Source: Herbidospora daliensis | GTDB lineage: Bacteria; Actinomycetota; Actinomycetes; Streptosporangiales; Streptosporangiaceae | DNA length: 64,000 nucleotides | Direction of reading: 5' to 3' | Assembly (NCBI RefSeq): GCF_001570585.1 | Contig: NZ_BBXF01000007.1 | Span: 1 to 64,000, forward strand | Part shown: piece by piece, positions 8,985-17,638 of the stretch | How positions within the stretch are numbered: the stretch's first letter is position 1 | Layout: the number at the start of each line of letters is the position of its first letter | Program-made: the position numbers and the translations under genes | Notes under the pieces: generated by a model | The model's input: the letters and a program-made list of their open reading frames with translations, nothing else | Databases searched by the model: none | What the model was told of the DNA's origin: nothing

Positions 8985-9545
8985 TTATCCGCGCAGATTC
9001 GGGTCCCACACTTTTCGGGACACGATGACCTTGGAGAACGCGGCGTTGCCGGTCACCCGGATCACCGGGCCGTCGTCCTTCTCGCCGCCCGAGACGATCC
9101 GTTTCGCGAAGACCGCGCTTCCGTCGTCGATGACGTTGGCGTTGTCGGGCACCCGGATGATCACCTTGCTGAACGCGGCGCTGATGTCGACGGTGATCTC
9201 GCGGCCGGGCAGTACGGCGTCGCTCAGGTCGATGATCAGCGCGCCGAACCGGGCCTGAAGGCGGAGGTGGCGGCCGGGCACCCAGCGGCCGTTCTTGATG
9301 ACCTTGCTGAACGCGGCGGTGATGTTCTTGCGGCCGACGTCGGGCGCGGCCGTGTGCGCGACGGTCGAGGGGAGGTCCTTGGTGATCGGGACCAGTTCGC
9401 CCATCGTGACCGCGCCGTAGGTGGCTTCGAGGCGGTCGGCGTGTTCGGCCGTGGTGAGGCGGCCGCTGGCGAGCCCTTCGGCGATGATCGCCGCCACCCG
9501 GTCGCGGTCGGCGTCGGAGGCGCGCTGACCTGGGTCTTCTGTCAT
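8985..9545 (-). CDS. DUF1707 and LiaF-like envelope-stress protein
   Basis: A 186-aa protein. The N-terminal DUF1707 (SHOCT-like) helical domain contains the RVAAIIAEGLASGRLTTAEHADRLEATY pattern (about residues 15-45). The C-terminal half is a beta-rich domain like that of LiaF/DUF2154 proteins, with three copies of an AAFSKVI motif in NITAAFSKVIKNG, DISAAFSKVIIRV and NAAFSKVIVSR. Such proteins are tied to cell-envelope stress sensing in Gram-positive bacteria, but no function is established for this architecture. No transmembrane segment is visible. ATG at 9545 is taken; a GTG directly precedes it. Confidence 0.82.
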   Translation of the reverse strand: MTEDPGQRASDADRDRVAAIIAEGLASGRLTTAEHADRLEATYGAVTMGELVPITKDLPSTVAHTAAPDVGRKNITAAFSKVIKNGRWVPGRHLRLQARFGALIIDLSDAVLPGREITVDISAAFSKVIIRVPDNANVIDDGSAVFAKRIVSGGEKDDGPVIRVTGNAAFSKVIVSRKVWDPNLRG

Positions 9546-9730
9546 CACATGTCCCAGATTACTCGCATTCGAGATATGTCGCGAGAGGCAAAAATCATGA
9601 CTACGGTCTTTACCAAATCCTGAATTCGGCTGTCGGGATGGGCCGATACCGGTATAGAGGATGCCCAGACGCCTGAAGGGCCTCCTTGGTTTACACGAGA
9701 TCGGAAAAACTACCGAGAAGGGAAGGCCGA

Positions 9731-11044
9731 GTGATCTTTAACGAGGGAACCCGCGGCTTCCGGGCATACACGACGAAACATCTCGACGACCTGCTTCGCG
9801 AGAAGGCCGGGTTCGGCGAGGAGGCGCGGCTACGGGTCCGCGCGGTGGCGACCGTGCTGCCGTTCCGCACCAACGCCTACGTCGTCGACGAGCTGATCGA
9901 CTGGTCCGCGGTCCCCGACGACCCGATCTACCGGCTCGTCTTTCCTCAAGAGGACATGCTGCCCGAAGCGGATGTCTCCCGTCTGGCGAACCTCATCAGG
10001 ACGAACGCCCCGGTCAAGCAGTTGACCGCGGCGGCCAACGAGGTGCGCATGGGGCTCAACCCCCATCCGGCCGGTCAGCTCGACCTGAACGTGCCCAAGA
10101 TCGGCGACGAGCCGGTGCCCGGCATGCAGCACAAATATCCTGAGACGGTGCTGTTCTTCCCCAAGCAGGGGCAGACCTGCCACGCCTACTGCACCTACTG
10201 CTTCCGCTGGGCGCAGTTCATCGGCGAGCCCGACCTGAAGTTCGCCTCCGGCGACGTCGACGCGCTCGTCGGCTACATCCGACGTCACCCCGAGGTGACG
10301 TCGGTGCTGTTCACCGGCGGCGACCCCATGATCATGGGGGAGCCGGTGCTGCGCCGCTACGTCGAGCCGCTGCTGGAGATCCCGCAGATCGACTCGATCC
10401 GCATCGGCACCAAGTCGCTGGCCTACTGGCCCGGCCGGTTCGTCACCGACCCCGACGCCGACGACACGCTCAAGCTGTTCGAGCAGGTGGTCAGGTCGGG
10501 CAAGAACCTCGCGTTCATGGCGCACTTCTCGCACCCTCGGGAGCTCGAACCCCAGGCGGTGGGTTCGGCGGTGCGGCGCATCCTCGACACCGGCGCCACG
10601 GTCCGGACCCAGGCGCCCCTCATCCGCACGATCAACGACGACGCGGCCACGTGGGCGCACATGTGGCGCCGGCAGAACGCGATGGGCATGGTGCCCTATT
10701 ACATGTTCGTCGAGCGGGACACCGGGCCGCAGGACTACTTCGCGGTGCCGCTGGCCGACGCGTACGAGACCTTCAGAGACGCCTATGCCCAGGTCTCCGG
10801 TCTCTGCCGGACGGTCAGGGGACCCTCGATGTCGGCCACCCCCGGAAAGGTCTGCGTCGACGGCGTGACCGAGATCAACGGGCAGCGCGTGTTCGTGCTC
10901 CACTTCATCCAGGCCCGTGACCCCGGCCTGGTCGGCCGGCCCTTCTTCGCGCGGTACGACCCCACGGCCGTCTGGCTGACCGACCTGCGGCCCGCGTTCG
11001 CCGACCGCTTCCCCTTCGAGCCGGCCGCTCCCGTCGCGGCCTGA
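9731..11044 (+). CDS. KamA-family radical SAM enzyme (lysine 2,3-aminomutase-like)
   Basis: A 437-aa PLP-plus-[4Fe-4S] radical SAM protein. The cluster motif CHAYCTYCF has cysteines at about 150, 154 and 157, followed by the SAM-binding TSVLFTGGDPMIM segment. The family catalyses 1,2-amino migration on lysine, glutamate or a protein lysine. The canonical PLP-lysine loop PGGGGK of KamA is not present; the matching place near the C-terminus reads SATPGKVCV, which keeps one lysine. The GTG at 9731 follows AGGGAAGG and is preferred over the TTG at 9686. The gene stands alone, with no beta-lysine acetyltransferase beside it, so the substrate is unknown. Confidence 0.85.
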   Translation: MIFNEGTRGFRAYTTKHLDDLLREKAGFGEEARLRVRAVATVLPFRTNAYVVDELIDWSAVPDDPIYRLVFPQEDMLPEADVSRLANLIRTNAPVKQLTAAANEVRMGLNPHPAGQLDLNVPKIGDEPVPGMQHKYPETVLFFPKQGQTCHAYCTYCFRWAQFIGEPDLKFASGDVDALVGYIRRHPEVTSVLFTGGDPMIMGEPVLRRYVEPLLEIPQIDSIRIGTKSLAYWPGRFVTDPDADDTLKLFEQVVRSGKNLAFMAHFSHPRELEPQAVGSAVRRILDTGATVRTQAPLIRTINDDAATWAHMWRRQNAMGMVPYYMFVERDTGPQDYFAVPLADAYETFRDAYAQVSGLCRTVRGPSMSATPGKVCVDGVTEINGQRVFVLHFIQARDPGLVGRPFFARYDPTAVWLTDLRPAFADRFPFEPAAPVAA

Positions 11045-11071
11045 CCCCAAGGAGACGGAAAACAATTGCCC

Positions 11072-11114
11072 CCGGCCCGGGAGCCGCGTTTACCGTGCCT
11101 TTCTCCCGGGCCGG
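11072..11114 (+). terminator. Stem-loop after the KamA-like gene
   Basis: A perfect 12-bp GC-rich stem (11072-11083 with 11103-11114) with a 19-nt loop, 28 nt after the stop codon. There is no T-run, so its activity is inferred. Confidence 0.55.
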
Positions 11115-11228
11115 ATGTGAATTCCCATCATGTGCCGCCAAGTCGGGCGCCCTCCGGCCTCTTGGCGTTGTGACTCCCGGTCATCGGGCCGTTTCCCATG
11201 GTGATAGAAATTCGGCCTAGCCAATCGG

Positions 11229-11248
11229 CCGGCGCGAACCCGCGCCGG
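11229..11248 (+). other. 5' leader hairpin before the secreted-protein gene
   Basis: A perfect 8-bp stem (11229-11236 with 11241-11248) with an AACC tetraloop lies 60 nt before the ATG at 11309. Further G- and C-runs follow (11251-11290) that could pair. The leader may be structured and regulatory, but it matched no riboswitch class I could recognise. Confidence 0.4.
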
Positions 11249-11308
11249 TTACGCGGGGGTTCTCGGTTCCCGTTCCCTGACCTGGGACGGGACTCAGGAG
11301 GCATAAAC

Positions 11309-11773
11309 ATGAAGCGAATGATCAAGGCAGCCATCGTCGTCGCGACCTTCGGCGTCGCAGCGATGTTCGCCGCGCCCGCTCAGGCCGCGGACGACCCGAT
11401 CTCCAGCCTGCTCAACGGCGCGGCCGCGGGCAACCCGGTCGCGGGCCTGCTCGCCGGCGGCGGCAACCCGCTCGCGGGGCTCACGAACGGTCTCCCGACC
11501 GGCGCGGTCACGGGCGCCCTCCCCGGCGCGCAGCTGGCCGGTGTCACCGGCGCGCTCCCGGTGGCGACCCCGATGTCCGCGCGCAGCAACGACGTCTCGA
11601 CCCAGCTCGCCCCCGCGCTGGACGCCCTCACCGGCGCCGCGGGGCAGATCGCCGGTGGCGCCGACCAGATCAGCGGCGCGAGCAAGGACCTGACCGGTTC
11701 GGCCACCCAGGTGAGCAAGGCCGCCCAGGGCCTGTCGGGTGCGGTCAAGAACATCGTCTCGGGCACCCGCTAA
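11309..11773 (+). CDS. Small secreted Gly/Ala-rich protein
   Basis: A 154-aa protein with a clear signal peptide (MKRMIKAAIVVATFGVAAMF, cleavage after APAQAA). The first half of the mature chain is low-complexity and rich in Gly, Leu and Ala, with repeated NPLAGL, TGALPG and VTGALP elements. The second half is a predicted amphipathic helix (GAAGQIAGGADQISGASKDL). There are no cysteines. AGGAGG at 11295-11301 fixes the start. It resembles in style the 108-aa protein at 20681-21007 (LLN, TNGLP, VTGxLP). No function is assigned. Confidence 0.8.
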   Translation: MKRMIKAAIVVATFGVAAMFAAPAQAADDPISSLLNGAAAGNPVAGLLAGGGNPLAGLTNGLPTGAVTGALPGAQLAGVTGALPVATPMSARSNDVSTQLAPALDALTGAAGQIAGGADQISGASKDLTGSATQVSKAAQGLSGAVKNIVSGTR

Positions 11774-11830
11774 GTGCCTCTCGGACACGTTGGCGTGGCC
11801 ACGTCAACGTTTCCGTACCTCTGACATGTG

Positions 11831-11867
11831 AAAACGGCCGGTGCCTTCGCGAGGCACCGGCCGTTTT
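11831..11867. terminator. Bidirectional intrinsic terminator
   Basis: A perfect 16-bp inverted repeat (11831-11846 with 11852-11867) with a 5-nt loop. The stem starts with AAAA and ends with TTTT, so it can work in both directions. It lies 58 nt after the secreted-protein gene on +. Its right edge touches the stop codon of the small - strand gene. Confidence 0.9.
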
Positions 11868-12028
11868 CAGTTTGCCCAGGGGCGCACCGAGGTGCGCCTG
11901 GCGATCTGTGCCTGCAGTCTGGCCATCTGCCAGTGCAGTTCGATGAGCTGCTCGGTCAGCAGGGCAGGTGAAAGTTCAGACGGGTCTTCGTCGGCCAGAT
12001 GATCGATGGCCGTAACCAGCTCACTCAT
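11867..12028 (-). CDS. Small helical protein of 53 aa
   Basis: A short gene reading MSELVTAIDHLADEDPSELS at its start and ending in RRTSVRPWAN. The middle (LLTEQLIELHWQMARLQAQI) is a strongly amphipathic helix with Leu/Ile spacing that suggests self-association. GGAGGG precedes the ATG at 12026-12028. An in-frame ATG at 12044-12046 with AAGGA upstream would give 59 aa (MNWEGG added). The TGA (11867-11869) abuts the bidirectional terminator, which supports a real gene. No family is recognised; the neighbours are unrelated. Confidence 0.6.
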   Translation of the reverse strand: MSELVTAIDHLADEDPSELSPALLTEQLIELHWQMARLQAQIARRTSVRPWAN

Positions 12029-12105
12029 CCCGCCCTCCCAGTTCATCGGCGTTCCTTAGATCGAATCCCCGTTCGAATCATAATGGAACACCGGGCGCAG
12101 CGGCA

Positions 12106-12642
12106 TCAGCTTTCGTACACCGGTGCGATGAATCCGCGCGCCAGGGTGTGGGCGGTGATGTTGAAGCCCACCACGGCCGGGTTGGAGTCGGGGTCGACGC
12201 CGAGTTTGTCGGTGTCGAGGGCGTGCACGGCGAACAGGTAGCGGTGCGGCAGGCCGGGGGGCGGCGCGGCGCCGCCGTACTCCTTGCGGCCGTAGTCGTT
12301 CTTGGTGTGGACGGCGCCCTCCGGCAGGCCCGCGAAGCCGGGGCCGTTGCCGGCGCCTTCGGGCAGTTCGGTGACCGAGGCCGGGATGTCGAACACCAGC
12401 CAGTGCCAGAAGCCGCTGCCGGTGGGGGCGTCGGGGTCGAAGCAGGTGACCGCGTAGCTCTGGGTGCCCTCGGGGGCGCCCGACCAGGTCAGGCGCGGGG
12501 AGACGTTCTCGCCGGAGAAGCCCCAGTCGTTGAAGACGTGGCGGTCGGGCAGCGTCGCGCCGTCGGACAACCCGGCGGACTCGACGGTGAGCGCCGGGAC
12601 CTCCGGCAGGTGGTCGTAGGGAATGGGTGCTGGCGTCGGCAT
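12106..12642 (-). CDS. YbhB/YbcL-family PEBP protein (Raf kinase inhibitor-like)
   Basis: A 178-aa cytosolic phosphatidylethanolamine-binding-protein fold. The motifs are NVSPRLTWSGAPEGTQSYAV, CFDPDAPTGSGFWHWLVFDIP (the ligand-pocket DPDAP and HW), NDYGRKEYGGAAPPPG and HRYLFAVHALD. Length and order match bacterial YbhB/YbcL members, whose ligand is generally unknown. It stands alone. The ATG is the first of the conserved frame. Confidence 0.93.
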   Translation of the reverse strand: MPTPAPIPYDHLPEVPALTVESAGLSDGATLPDRHVFNDWGFSGENVSPRLTWSGAPEGTQSYAVTCFDPDAPTGSGFWHWLVFDIPASVTELPEGAGNGPGFAGLPEGAVHTKNDYGRKEYGGAAPPPGLPHRYLFAVHALDTDKLGVDPDSNPAVVGFNITAHTLARGFIAPVYES

Positions 12643-12697
12643 GGCGCACTCCGCTCGGGATAGGTCGCGATCTTCCTGCGGGCCTATCCTCTACCAC

Positions 12698-13528
12698 TCA
12701 CGCCTTGTTGTAGGCGCCGATGACCTCGGCGGGGTCGCCGTCCATCTTGATCTTGCCCTTGTGCAGCCAGATGACCCGGTTGCAGGTCTCCTCGATGACG
12801 TCGAGGTTGTGGGCGACCAGGAAGACGGTGCCGGCCGACTCGCGCATCTGCATGATGCGCTTCTGCGACCGCTTGCGGAACTCGCGGTCGCCGGTCGCCA
12901 GCGCCTCGTCGATCAGCAGCACGTCGTGGACCTTCGCCGACGCGATGGCGAACCGCAGGCGGGCGCCCATGCCCGACGAGTAGGTCGACATGGGGAACTG
13001 GACGAACTCGCCGATGCCCGAGAAGTCGACGATCTCGTCGTACTTGGCCCTGACCTCGGAGGGGGTCATGCCCATCGCGTAGCAGCCGAGGGTGATGTTG
13101 CGCTCGCCCGTGAGCTCCTTCATCAGGGCGGCGTTGACGCCCAGGAGCGAGGGCTGGCCGTCGGTGTAGACGGCGCCGGAGTGGGGCGGCAGCAGGCCGG
13201 CGATGGCGCGCAGCAGGGTGGACTTGCCCGAGCCGTTGCGGCCGATGATGCCGATCGCGTCGCCGTGGCGGGCCACGAACGAGACGCCCTTCACCGCGTG
13301 GACCTCGCGCATCTGCGGGCGGCCCTGGCGCTTCACCAGCCGCAGCAGGGCGGTGGCGGCGTTGCCCTTCTCCTCGGCCGAGGTCGCGCCGTAGACCTTG
13401 TAGACGATGTGGAGGTCGTCGACGATGACGGTCGGAGTGCCGGCGGCCGACGGCTTCGTGGTCGCCTCCTGCTCTTCGGCGGTCAACGGCCACACCCTTT
13501 CCATCGCCATCGGCTTCGCCTCAGCCAC
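12698..13528 (-). CDS. ABC transporter ATP-binding protein, polysaccharide/teichoic-acid export type
   Basis: A 276-aa nucleotide-binding subunit of the Wzt/TagH type. Walker A is IGRNGSGKSTLL. The Q-loop region reads LLGVNAALMKELTGERNI, typical of export systems. The signature motif is degenerate (YSSGMGARL), and Walker B is DVLLIDEALATGD. The GTG at 13526-13528 with GAAAGG upstream is the start; it overlaps the permease stop by 8 nt, showing translational coupling. With the permease it should export a lipid-linked glycan or teichoic-acid-like polymer. No glycosyltransferase genes adjoin, so the cargo cannot be named. Confidence 0.9.
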   Translation of the reverse strand: MAEAKPMAMERVWPLTAEEQEATTKPSAAGTPTVIVDDLHIVYKVYGATSAEEKGNAATALLRLVKRQGRPQMREVHAVKGVSFVARHGDAIGIIGRNGSGKSTLLRAIAGLLPPHSGAVYTDGQPSLLGVNAALMKELTGERNITLGCYAMGMTPSEVRAKYDEIVDFSGIGEFVQFPMSTYSSGMGARLRFAIASAKVHDVLLIDEALATGDREFRKRSQKRIMQMRESAGTVFLVAHNLDVIEETCNRVIWLHKGKIKMDGDPAEVIGAYNKA

Positions 13529-14432
13529 GTCCGTACCTTTCTTCGGCGCGCCAGAAGTACCAGAATCCGATGACGAGGGCGAACACGGCCCAGAATATGG
13601 CAGTCGTCCAGGCCCACTGGGGCGGGGTGTGGCTTTGGATGAGCAGGTCACGCATGAGCTCGATGTAGGCCGCGGCCGGGTTGAGCTCCATGATGTACTG
13701 CACGAACGCCAGTGACTCGGGCAGGTCGGCGACCCGGTCGGGGATGCTGAAGAAGACGCCCGAGGCGTAGAGCCAGGTCCGCATGATGAACGGCAGCAGC
13801 TGGTTCATGTCGCGGGCGAAGGCGCCGACGCGGGCCATGAAGAGGCTGGCTCCGATGTTGAAGGTGAGCTGCAGCACCAGCGCGACCGGGATGAGCAGCC
13901 AGTAGAGGGTGATCGGCTCGCCGGTGAGGACCACGATCCCGATGAGCACCAGCATCGACCACAGCAGCTGCTGGAGTTCCTGCACCGCGTAGGCCAGGGG
14001 CAGCGCGGCCCGGGGGAAGTGCAGCGCGCGGATCAGCGACAGGTTGTTCGAGATCGACTTGGCGCCGCCGCTGACGGTCCGCTGGGTGAAGGTGAAGATG
14101 AAGACGCCGGTGATCAGGAAGGCCGTGTAGTTGGAGATGTCCTTCTTCTGATCGAGGATGACGCCGAACATCAGGTAGTAGACGCCGGCGTTCAGGAGCG
14201 GCGTGAGGAGCTGCCAGAGCTGGCCCAGCATCGACTGGCTGTATTTGGAGACGTTGCGCGACGTCGCGTACTTGAGCACGAAGTGCCGTCGGGCCCAGAG
14301 CTGCCCGACGTAGAAAGGCAGGCTCGGGCGCGCGATCGCGCGACGGAGGCCGTGACGCTTCGCGAGCGCGGCCAGCGATTCCGTCGCTGCGCCGCCCTGC
14401 GCGTCCGCGACGGCGGAATCCGGCTGGCTCAT
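13521..14432 (-). CDS. ABC-2 type polysaccharide exporter permease
   Basis: A 303-aa inner-membrane protein of the Wzm/TagG type with about six transmembrane segments. A cytosolic N-terminus (about 1-60) precedes LKYATSRNVSKYSQSMLGQL and LWQLLTPLLNAGVYYLMFGV, the conserved first segment. Later come GVFIFTFTQRTVSGGAKSI, LLWSMLVLIGIVVLTG and the hallmark ELNPAAAYIELMRDLL before the last helix. It is the upstream partner of the ATPase gene, which overlaps it. Confidence 0.92.
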   Translation of the reverse strand: MSQPDSAVADAQGGAATESLAALAKRHGLRRAIARPSLPFYVGQLWARRHFVLKYATSRNVSKYSQSMLGQLWQLLTPLLNAGVYYLMFGVILDQKKDISNYTAFLITGVFIFTFTQRTVSGGAKSISNNLSLIRALHFPRAALPLAYAVQELQQLLWSMLVLIGIVVLTGEPITLYWLLIPVALVLQLTFNIGASLFMARVGAFARDMNQLLPFIMRTWLYASGVFFSIPDRVADLPESLAFVQYIMELNPAAAYIELMRDLLIQSHTPPQWAWTTAIFWAVFALVIGFWYFWRAEERYGRG

Positions 14433-14909
14433 GGCAAGGACTCTATTGGATGCTGGTGAACGAGAAGCCTGCGATGGTCACCTGTTGGCTCCTCGTGGGG
14501 GTTGGGTGAAGCGGCCGGTGGCGGGGGTGCCACGGCTTGGTCAAAGGTAGCCCACCACGTCCTGATATGGGGACAACGCCACGATCGGTACGGCAAAGCA
14601 CGTACCGTGTCTTTACCAGTCTCGGGACATGTGTACCTTTATGGGAGTTTTGGAGCCAGTTAAGAGGTTTGAGGCGACCTTCTTGGTATGCGTGTGACGC
14701 CCGACTGACGCACGTGTGACCGAACTGCAACGCAGCAGAGACAACACTGCGGTGTGTGGTGAGGGATGCTCGCGGACGACTGGCAGGGCGTCAGCTCGTT
14801 TGACCGTGTCTGCAAATCCGAGGTCCTCACAAGGGGCCCAGGGGGTGCCGGCCTGGACATCTCGCAGCTCAGCGCCAACGCCCATCCTTTGAGGGAGGAT
14901 CTACTCACT
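14433..14909. other. Intergenic region between divergent transport operons
   Basis: About 477 bases hold the upstream regions of the exporter (-) and the peptide importer (+). The stretch 14575-14700 is relatively AT-rich and likely carries promoters. A repeated CGTGTGAC element occurs near 14692 and 14713. The frame open from 14766 to the real ATG at 14910 is not convincing coding sequence. Confidence 0.5.
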
Positions 14910-16577
14910 ATGCGCGTATTCAAGGGCGCACAGATCATCGCCGGCACTGCCGTGTTGGCGCTCGGCCTGGCCGCCTGTGGTGGCGGCGAAGAGGCCCCCA
15001 ACCCTGCCGCGGGTGGCGAGGGATCCGCCGCCGCGCCGATCGTGGTCGAGATCGCCGAGCCGCAGCACGAGCTCGTCCCCGGTAACACCGCGGAGACCAG
15101 CGGCGCCGAAGTGCTCAACGCCCTGTTCATCGGTCTGGTCAACTACGACGCTGACAAGAAGCCGATCAACCAGATCGCCGAGTCCATCACCTCTGACGAC
15201 CAGACCAACTGGACGATCAAGCTGAAGGACGGCTACAAGTTCCACGACGGCACCCCGGTCGACGCCCAGAGCTTCGTCGACTCCTGGAACTACACCGCCA
15301 ACGGCGCCAACGCGTACGAGGCCAACTACTTCATGGGCTCCATCGCCGGCTACGGCGAGATGAACCCGGTCGACCCCGACGGCGACGGCCCGAAGGCCGC
15401 CCCCGCGGCCACCGCGACCACCCTCTCCGGTCTGAAGGTCGTCGACCCGCTGACCTTCACGGTCCAGCTGGCCAACCCGTTCTCGGGTTTCCCGACGATG
15501 CTGGGCTACACCGCCTTCTACCCGATGCCCAAGGCCGCCTTCGGCCCTGACGGCAAGGTGACCGCCGCCTACGGCGAGTCGCCCATCGGCAACGGCCCCT
15601 TCAAGATGGCCAAGCCGTGGAAGCGCGGCGTCGAGACCCGCATCTCGCTGGTCCGCAACGACGACTACGCCGAGGCCAAGGCCAAGGTCGAGGCCGTCGA
15701 CTTCGCGATCTACACCGACCTGAACACCGCGTACCGCGACCTGCAGGCCGGCAACATCGACATCATGGACCAGCTGCCCGCCGAGGTCATCGCCTCCGCC
15801 AAGGCCGAGCTGGGCGACCGCTACATCGAGCAGCCCTCCTCGGGCATCGGCTACCTGGGCTTCCCGACCAAGGTCGGCGCCGACTACGCCAAGAGCGCCG
15901 AGCTGCGCAAGGCCATCTCGATGGCGATCGACCGCAAGACCATCACCGAGCAGGTCTTCTCCGGCACCCGTGTCCCGGCCGACGACTTCATCTCCCCGGT
16001 CGTGGCCGGCTACCGTCAGGGCGCCTGCGGCGAGGCCTGCACCTACGACCCGGTGAAGGCCAAGGAGCTGTGGGACGCCAACGGCGGCCCGCAGGCCGGC
16101 TCGATCGAGCTGGGCTACAACGCCGACGGCGGCCACAAGGAGTGGATCGAGGCCGTCGCGAACAACCTCCGCACCAACCTCGGCGCCACCGTTGAGCCGA
16201 AGCCGGTCGAGAAGTTCGCCACCATCCTCGACGACCTGGGCGCGGACAAGTGGAAGGGCCTCTTCCGGATGGCCTGGATCATGGACTACCCGTCGCCGGA
16301 GAACTACCTCAAGCCGATCTTCGCGGCCAACGCCGGCTCCAACTACTCGGGCTTCAACAACAAGGAGTTCGAGGAGCTGCTGAAGAAGGCCGACTCGGCT
16401 CCCACGGTCGAAGAGGGCATCGCGTCCTACCAGGCCGCTGACGACATCCTGCTGAAGGAACTGCCCTACATCCCGGTCTACTTCTACCAGACCAACGGCG
16501 CCTTCTCGTCGAACGTGAAGAACGTCAAGATCGACCCGTTCGAGCGCATCGAGATCGCGAACGTCGAAAGGGCCTAG
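14910..16577 (+). CDS. Peptide ABC transporter substrate-binding lipoprotein
   Basis: A 555-aa SBP_bac_5 (DppA/OppA) lipoprotein. The signal peptide ends in a lipobox, LGLAAC, with the lipidated Cys at about 23. The mature protein has the family's LNALFIGLVNYDADKKPINQ and LAESITSDDQTNWTIKLKDG-type region, the FHDGTPVDAQSFVDSWNYTA signature and an AISMAIDRKTITEQVFSGT block. It would bind di- or oligopeptides outside the membrane and deliver them to the two permeases downstream. GAGGGAGGA at 14891-14899 fixes the ATG. It is the first gene of a five-gene operon ending at the terminator at 20628-20660. Confidence 0.95.
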   Translation: MRVFKGAQIIAGTAVLALGLAACGGGEEAPNPAAGGEGSAAAPIVVEIAEPQHELVPGNTAETSGAEVLNALFIGLVNYDADKKPINQIAESITSDDQTNWTIKLKDGYKFHDGTPVDAQSFVDSWNYTANGANAYEANYFMGSIAGYGEMNPVDPDGDGPKAAPAATATTLSGLKVVDPLTFTVQLANPFSGFPTMLGYTAFYPMPKAAFGPDGKVTAAYGESPIGNGPFKMAKPWKRGVETRISLVRNDDYAEAKAKVEAVDFAIYTDLNTAYRDLQAGNIDIMDQLPAEVIASAKAELGDRYIEQPSSGIGYLGFPTKVGADYAKSAELRKAISMAIDRKTITEQVFSGTRVPADDFISPVVAGYRQGACGEACTYDPVKAKELWDANGGPQAGSIELGYNADGGHKEWIEAVANNLRTNLGATVEPKPVEKFATILDDLGADKWKGLFRMAWIMDYPSPENYLKPIFAANAGSNYSGFNNKEFEELLKKADSAPTVEEGIASYQAADDILLKELPYIPVYFYQTNGAFSSNVKNVKIDPFERIEIANVERA

Positions 16578-16589
16578 GACGGCATCCAA

Positions 16590-16674
16590 CCCGGGCGGCG
16601 GAACCCCTTGAGCCGCCCGGGATGGACCTTCACTCTTGGGGCAGCCCTACTAGTTGGTTGCGGTGGGGCTGCCC
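16590..16674 (+). other. Two intercistronic stem-loops after the binding-protein gene
   Basis: Stem 1 pairs 16590-16599 with 16612-16621 (10 bp). Stem 2 pairs 16639-16647 with 16666-16674 (9 bp). They sit between the binding-protein stop and the permease start. Such structures often stop part of the transcription or protect the upstream mRNA, so the binding protein is made in excess over the membrane parts. Confidence 0.65.
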
Positions 16675-16696
16675 TTCGTCATGATCGGGAGACCGA

Positions 16697-17638
16697 ATGG
16701 GCCGCTACGTTGTCAGGCGCCTGCTCCAGGCGATCCCTGTGCTGCTTGGCACCACGTTTCTCATCTTCACGCTCGTCTACTGGCTCCCCGGCGACCCCAT
16801 TCAGGCTCTCGCCGGAGACCGGGCCGTCGACCCGGTGTTCCGGGCCACGATGCGTGAGATGTTCCATCTGGACGATCCCCTGGTGGTCCAGTACGGCTAC
16901 TACATCCAGGGCATCTTCTCCGGCGACTTCGGAACGACCTTCCGCGGTCTGCCGGTTTCCACCATTTTCGAAGGCAAGTTCCAGATCACCTTGAACCTGG
17001 CCATGACGGCCCTGGTCATCGAGGCGATCGTCGGCATCGGCCTGGGTCTCGTCGCCGCCCTGCGCCGCGGCAAGGCCACCGACACCGCGATCCTGGCCTT
17101 CACCCTGCTGCTGGTGTCGATCCCGACGCTGGTCAGCGGCTTCGTGCTCCAGCTCGTGCTGGGCCTGCAGCTCAAGACGTCCACGGGCATCGACTTCTTC
17201 CCCGTGGCCGGCACCTCCGCGGGCTGGCGCAGCTATCTGCTGCCGGGCATCGTGCTGGCCGGGACGTCGATCGCGTACCTGACACGGCTGACGCGAACCA
17301 GCCTGATGGAGACGTTGCGGGCCGACTACGTGCGGACCGCGATCGCCAAGGGCATGCCCCGCCGCCGGGTGCTGGGCAGACACGCCCTGCGCAACTCGCT
17401 GATCCCGCTCGTCACCTATCTGGGCGCCGACCTCGGCGCGCTGATGAGCGGCGCGGTGATCACCGAGACCATCTTCAACCTGAACGGCATCGGCCGCCAG
17501 CTCGTCGACTCGGTCTACCTGTCGGAGAACTCGGTCGTCGTCGGCATCGTGACCGTCCTGGTGCTGATCTTCATCGCCGCCAACCTGATCGTCGACCTGC
17601 TGTACGCCGTCCTCGACCCCAGGATCCGCTATGAGTGA
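16697..17638 (+). CDS. Peptide ABC transporter permease (DppB-like)
   Basis: A 313-aa membrane protein with six transmembrane segments, starting MGRYVVRRLLQAIPVLLGTT as DppB/OppB proteins do. The cytosolic EAA loop reads ETLRADYVRTAIAKGMPRRR followed by HALRNSLIPLVTYLG, the contact to the ATPases. It overlaps the next permease gene by 8 nt. Length is typical for the family. Confidence 0.95.
   Translation: MGRYVVRRLLQAIPVLLGTTFLIFTLVYWLPGDPIQALAGDRAVDPVFRATMREMFHLDDPLVVQYGYYIQGIFSGDFGTTFRGLPVSTIFEGKFQITLNLAMTALVIEAIVGIGLGLVAALRRGKATDTAILAFTLLLVSIPTLVSGFVLQLVLGLQLKTSTGIDFFPVAGTSAGWRSYLLPGIVLAGTSIAYLTRLTRTSLMETLRADYVRTAIAKGMPRRRVLGRHALRNSLIPLVTYLGADLGALMSGAVITETIFNLNGIGRQLVDSVYLSENSVVVGIVTVLVLIFIAANLIVDLLYAVLDPRIRYE

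Noticed and set aside
11160-11308. c-di-AMP (ydaO) or other known riboswitch upstream of the secreted protein
   Set aside because: The leader has hairpins but I could not match the conserved cores of any class; kept only as a structured leader.
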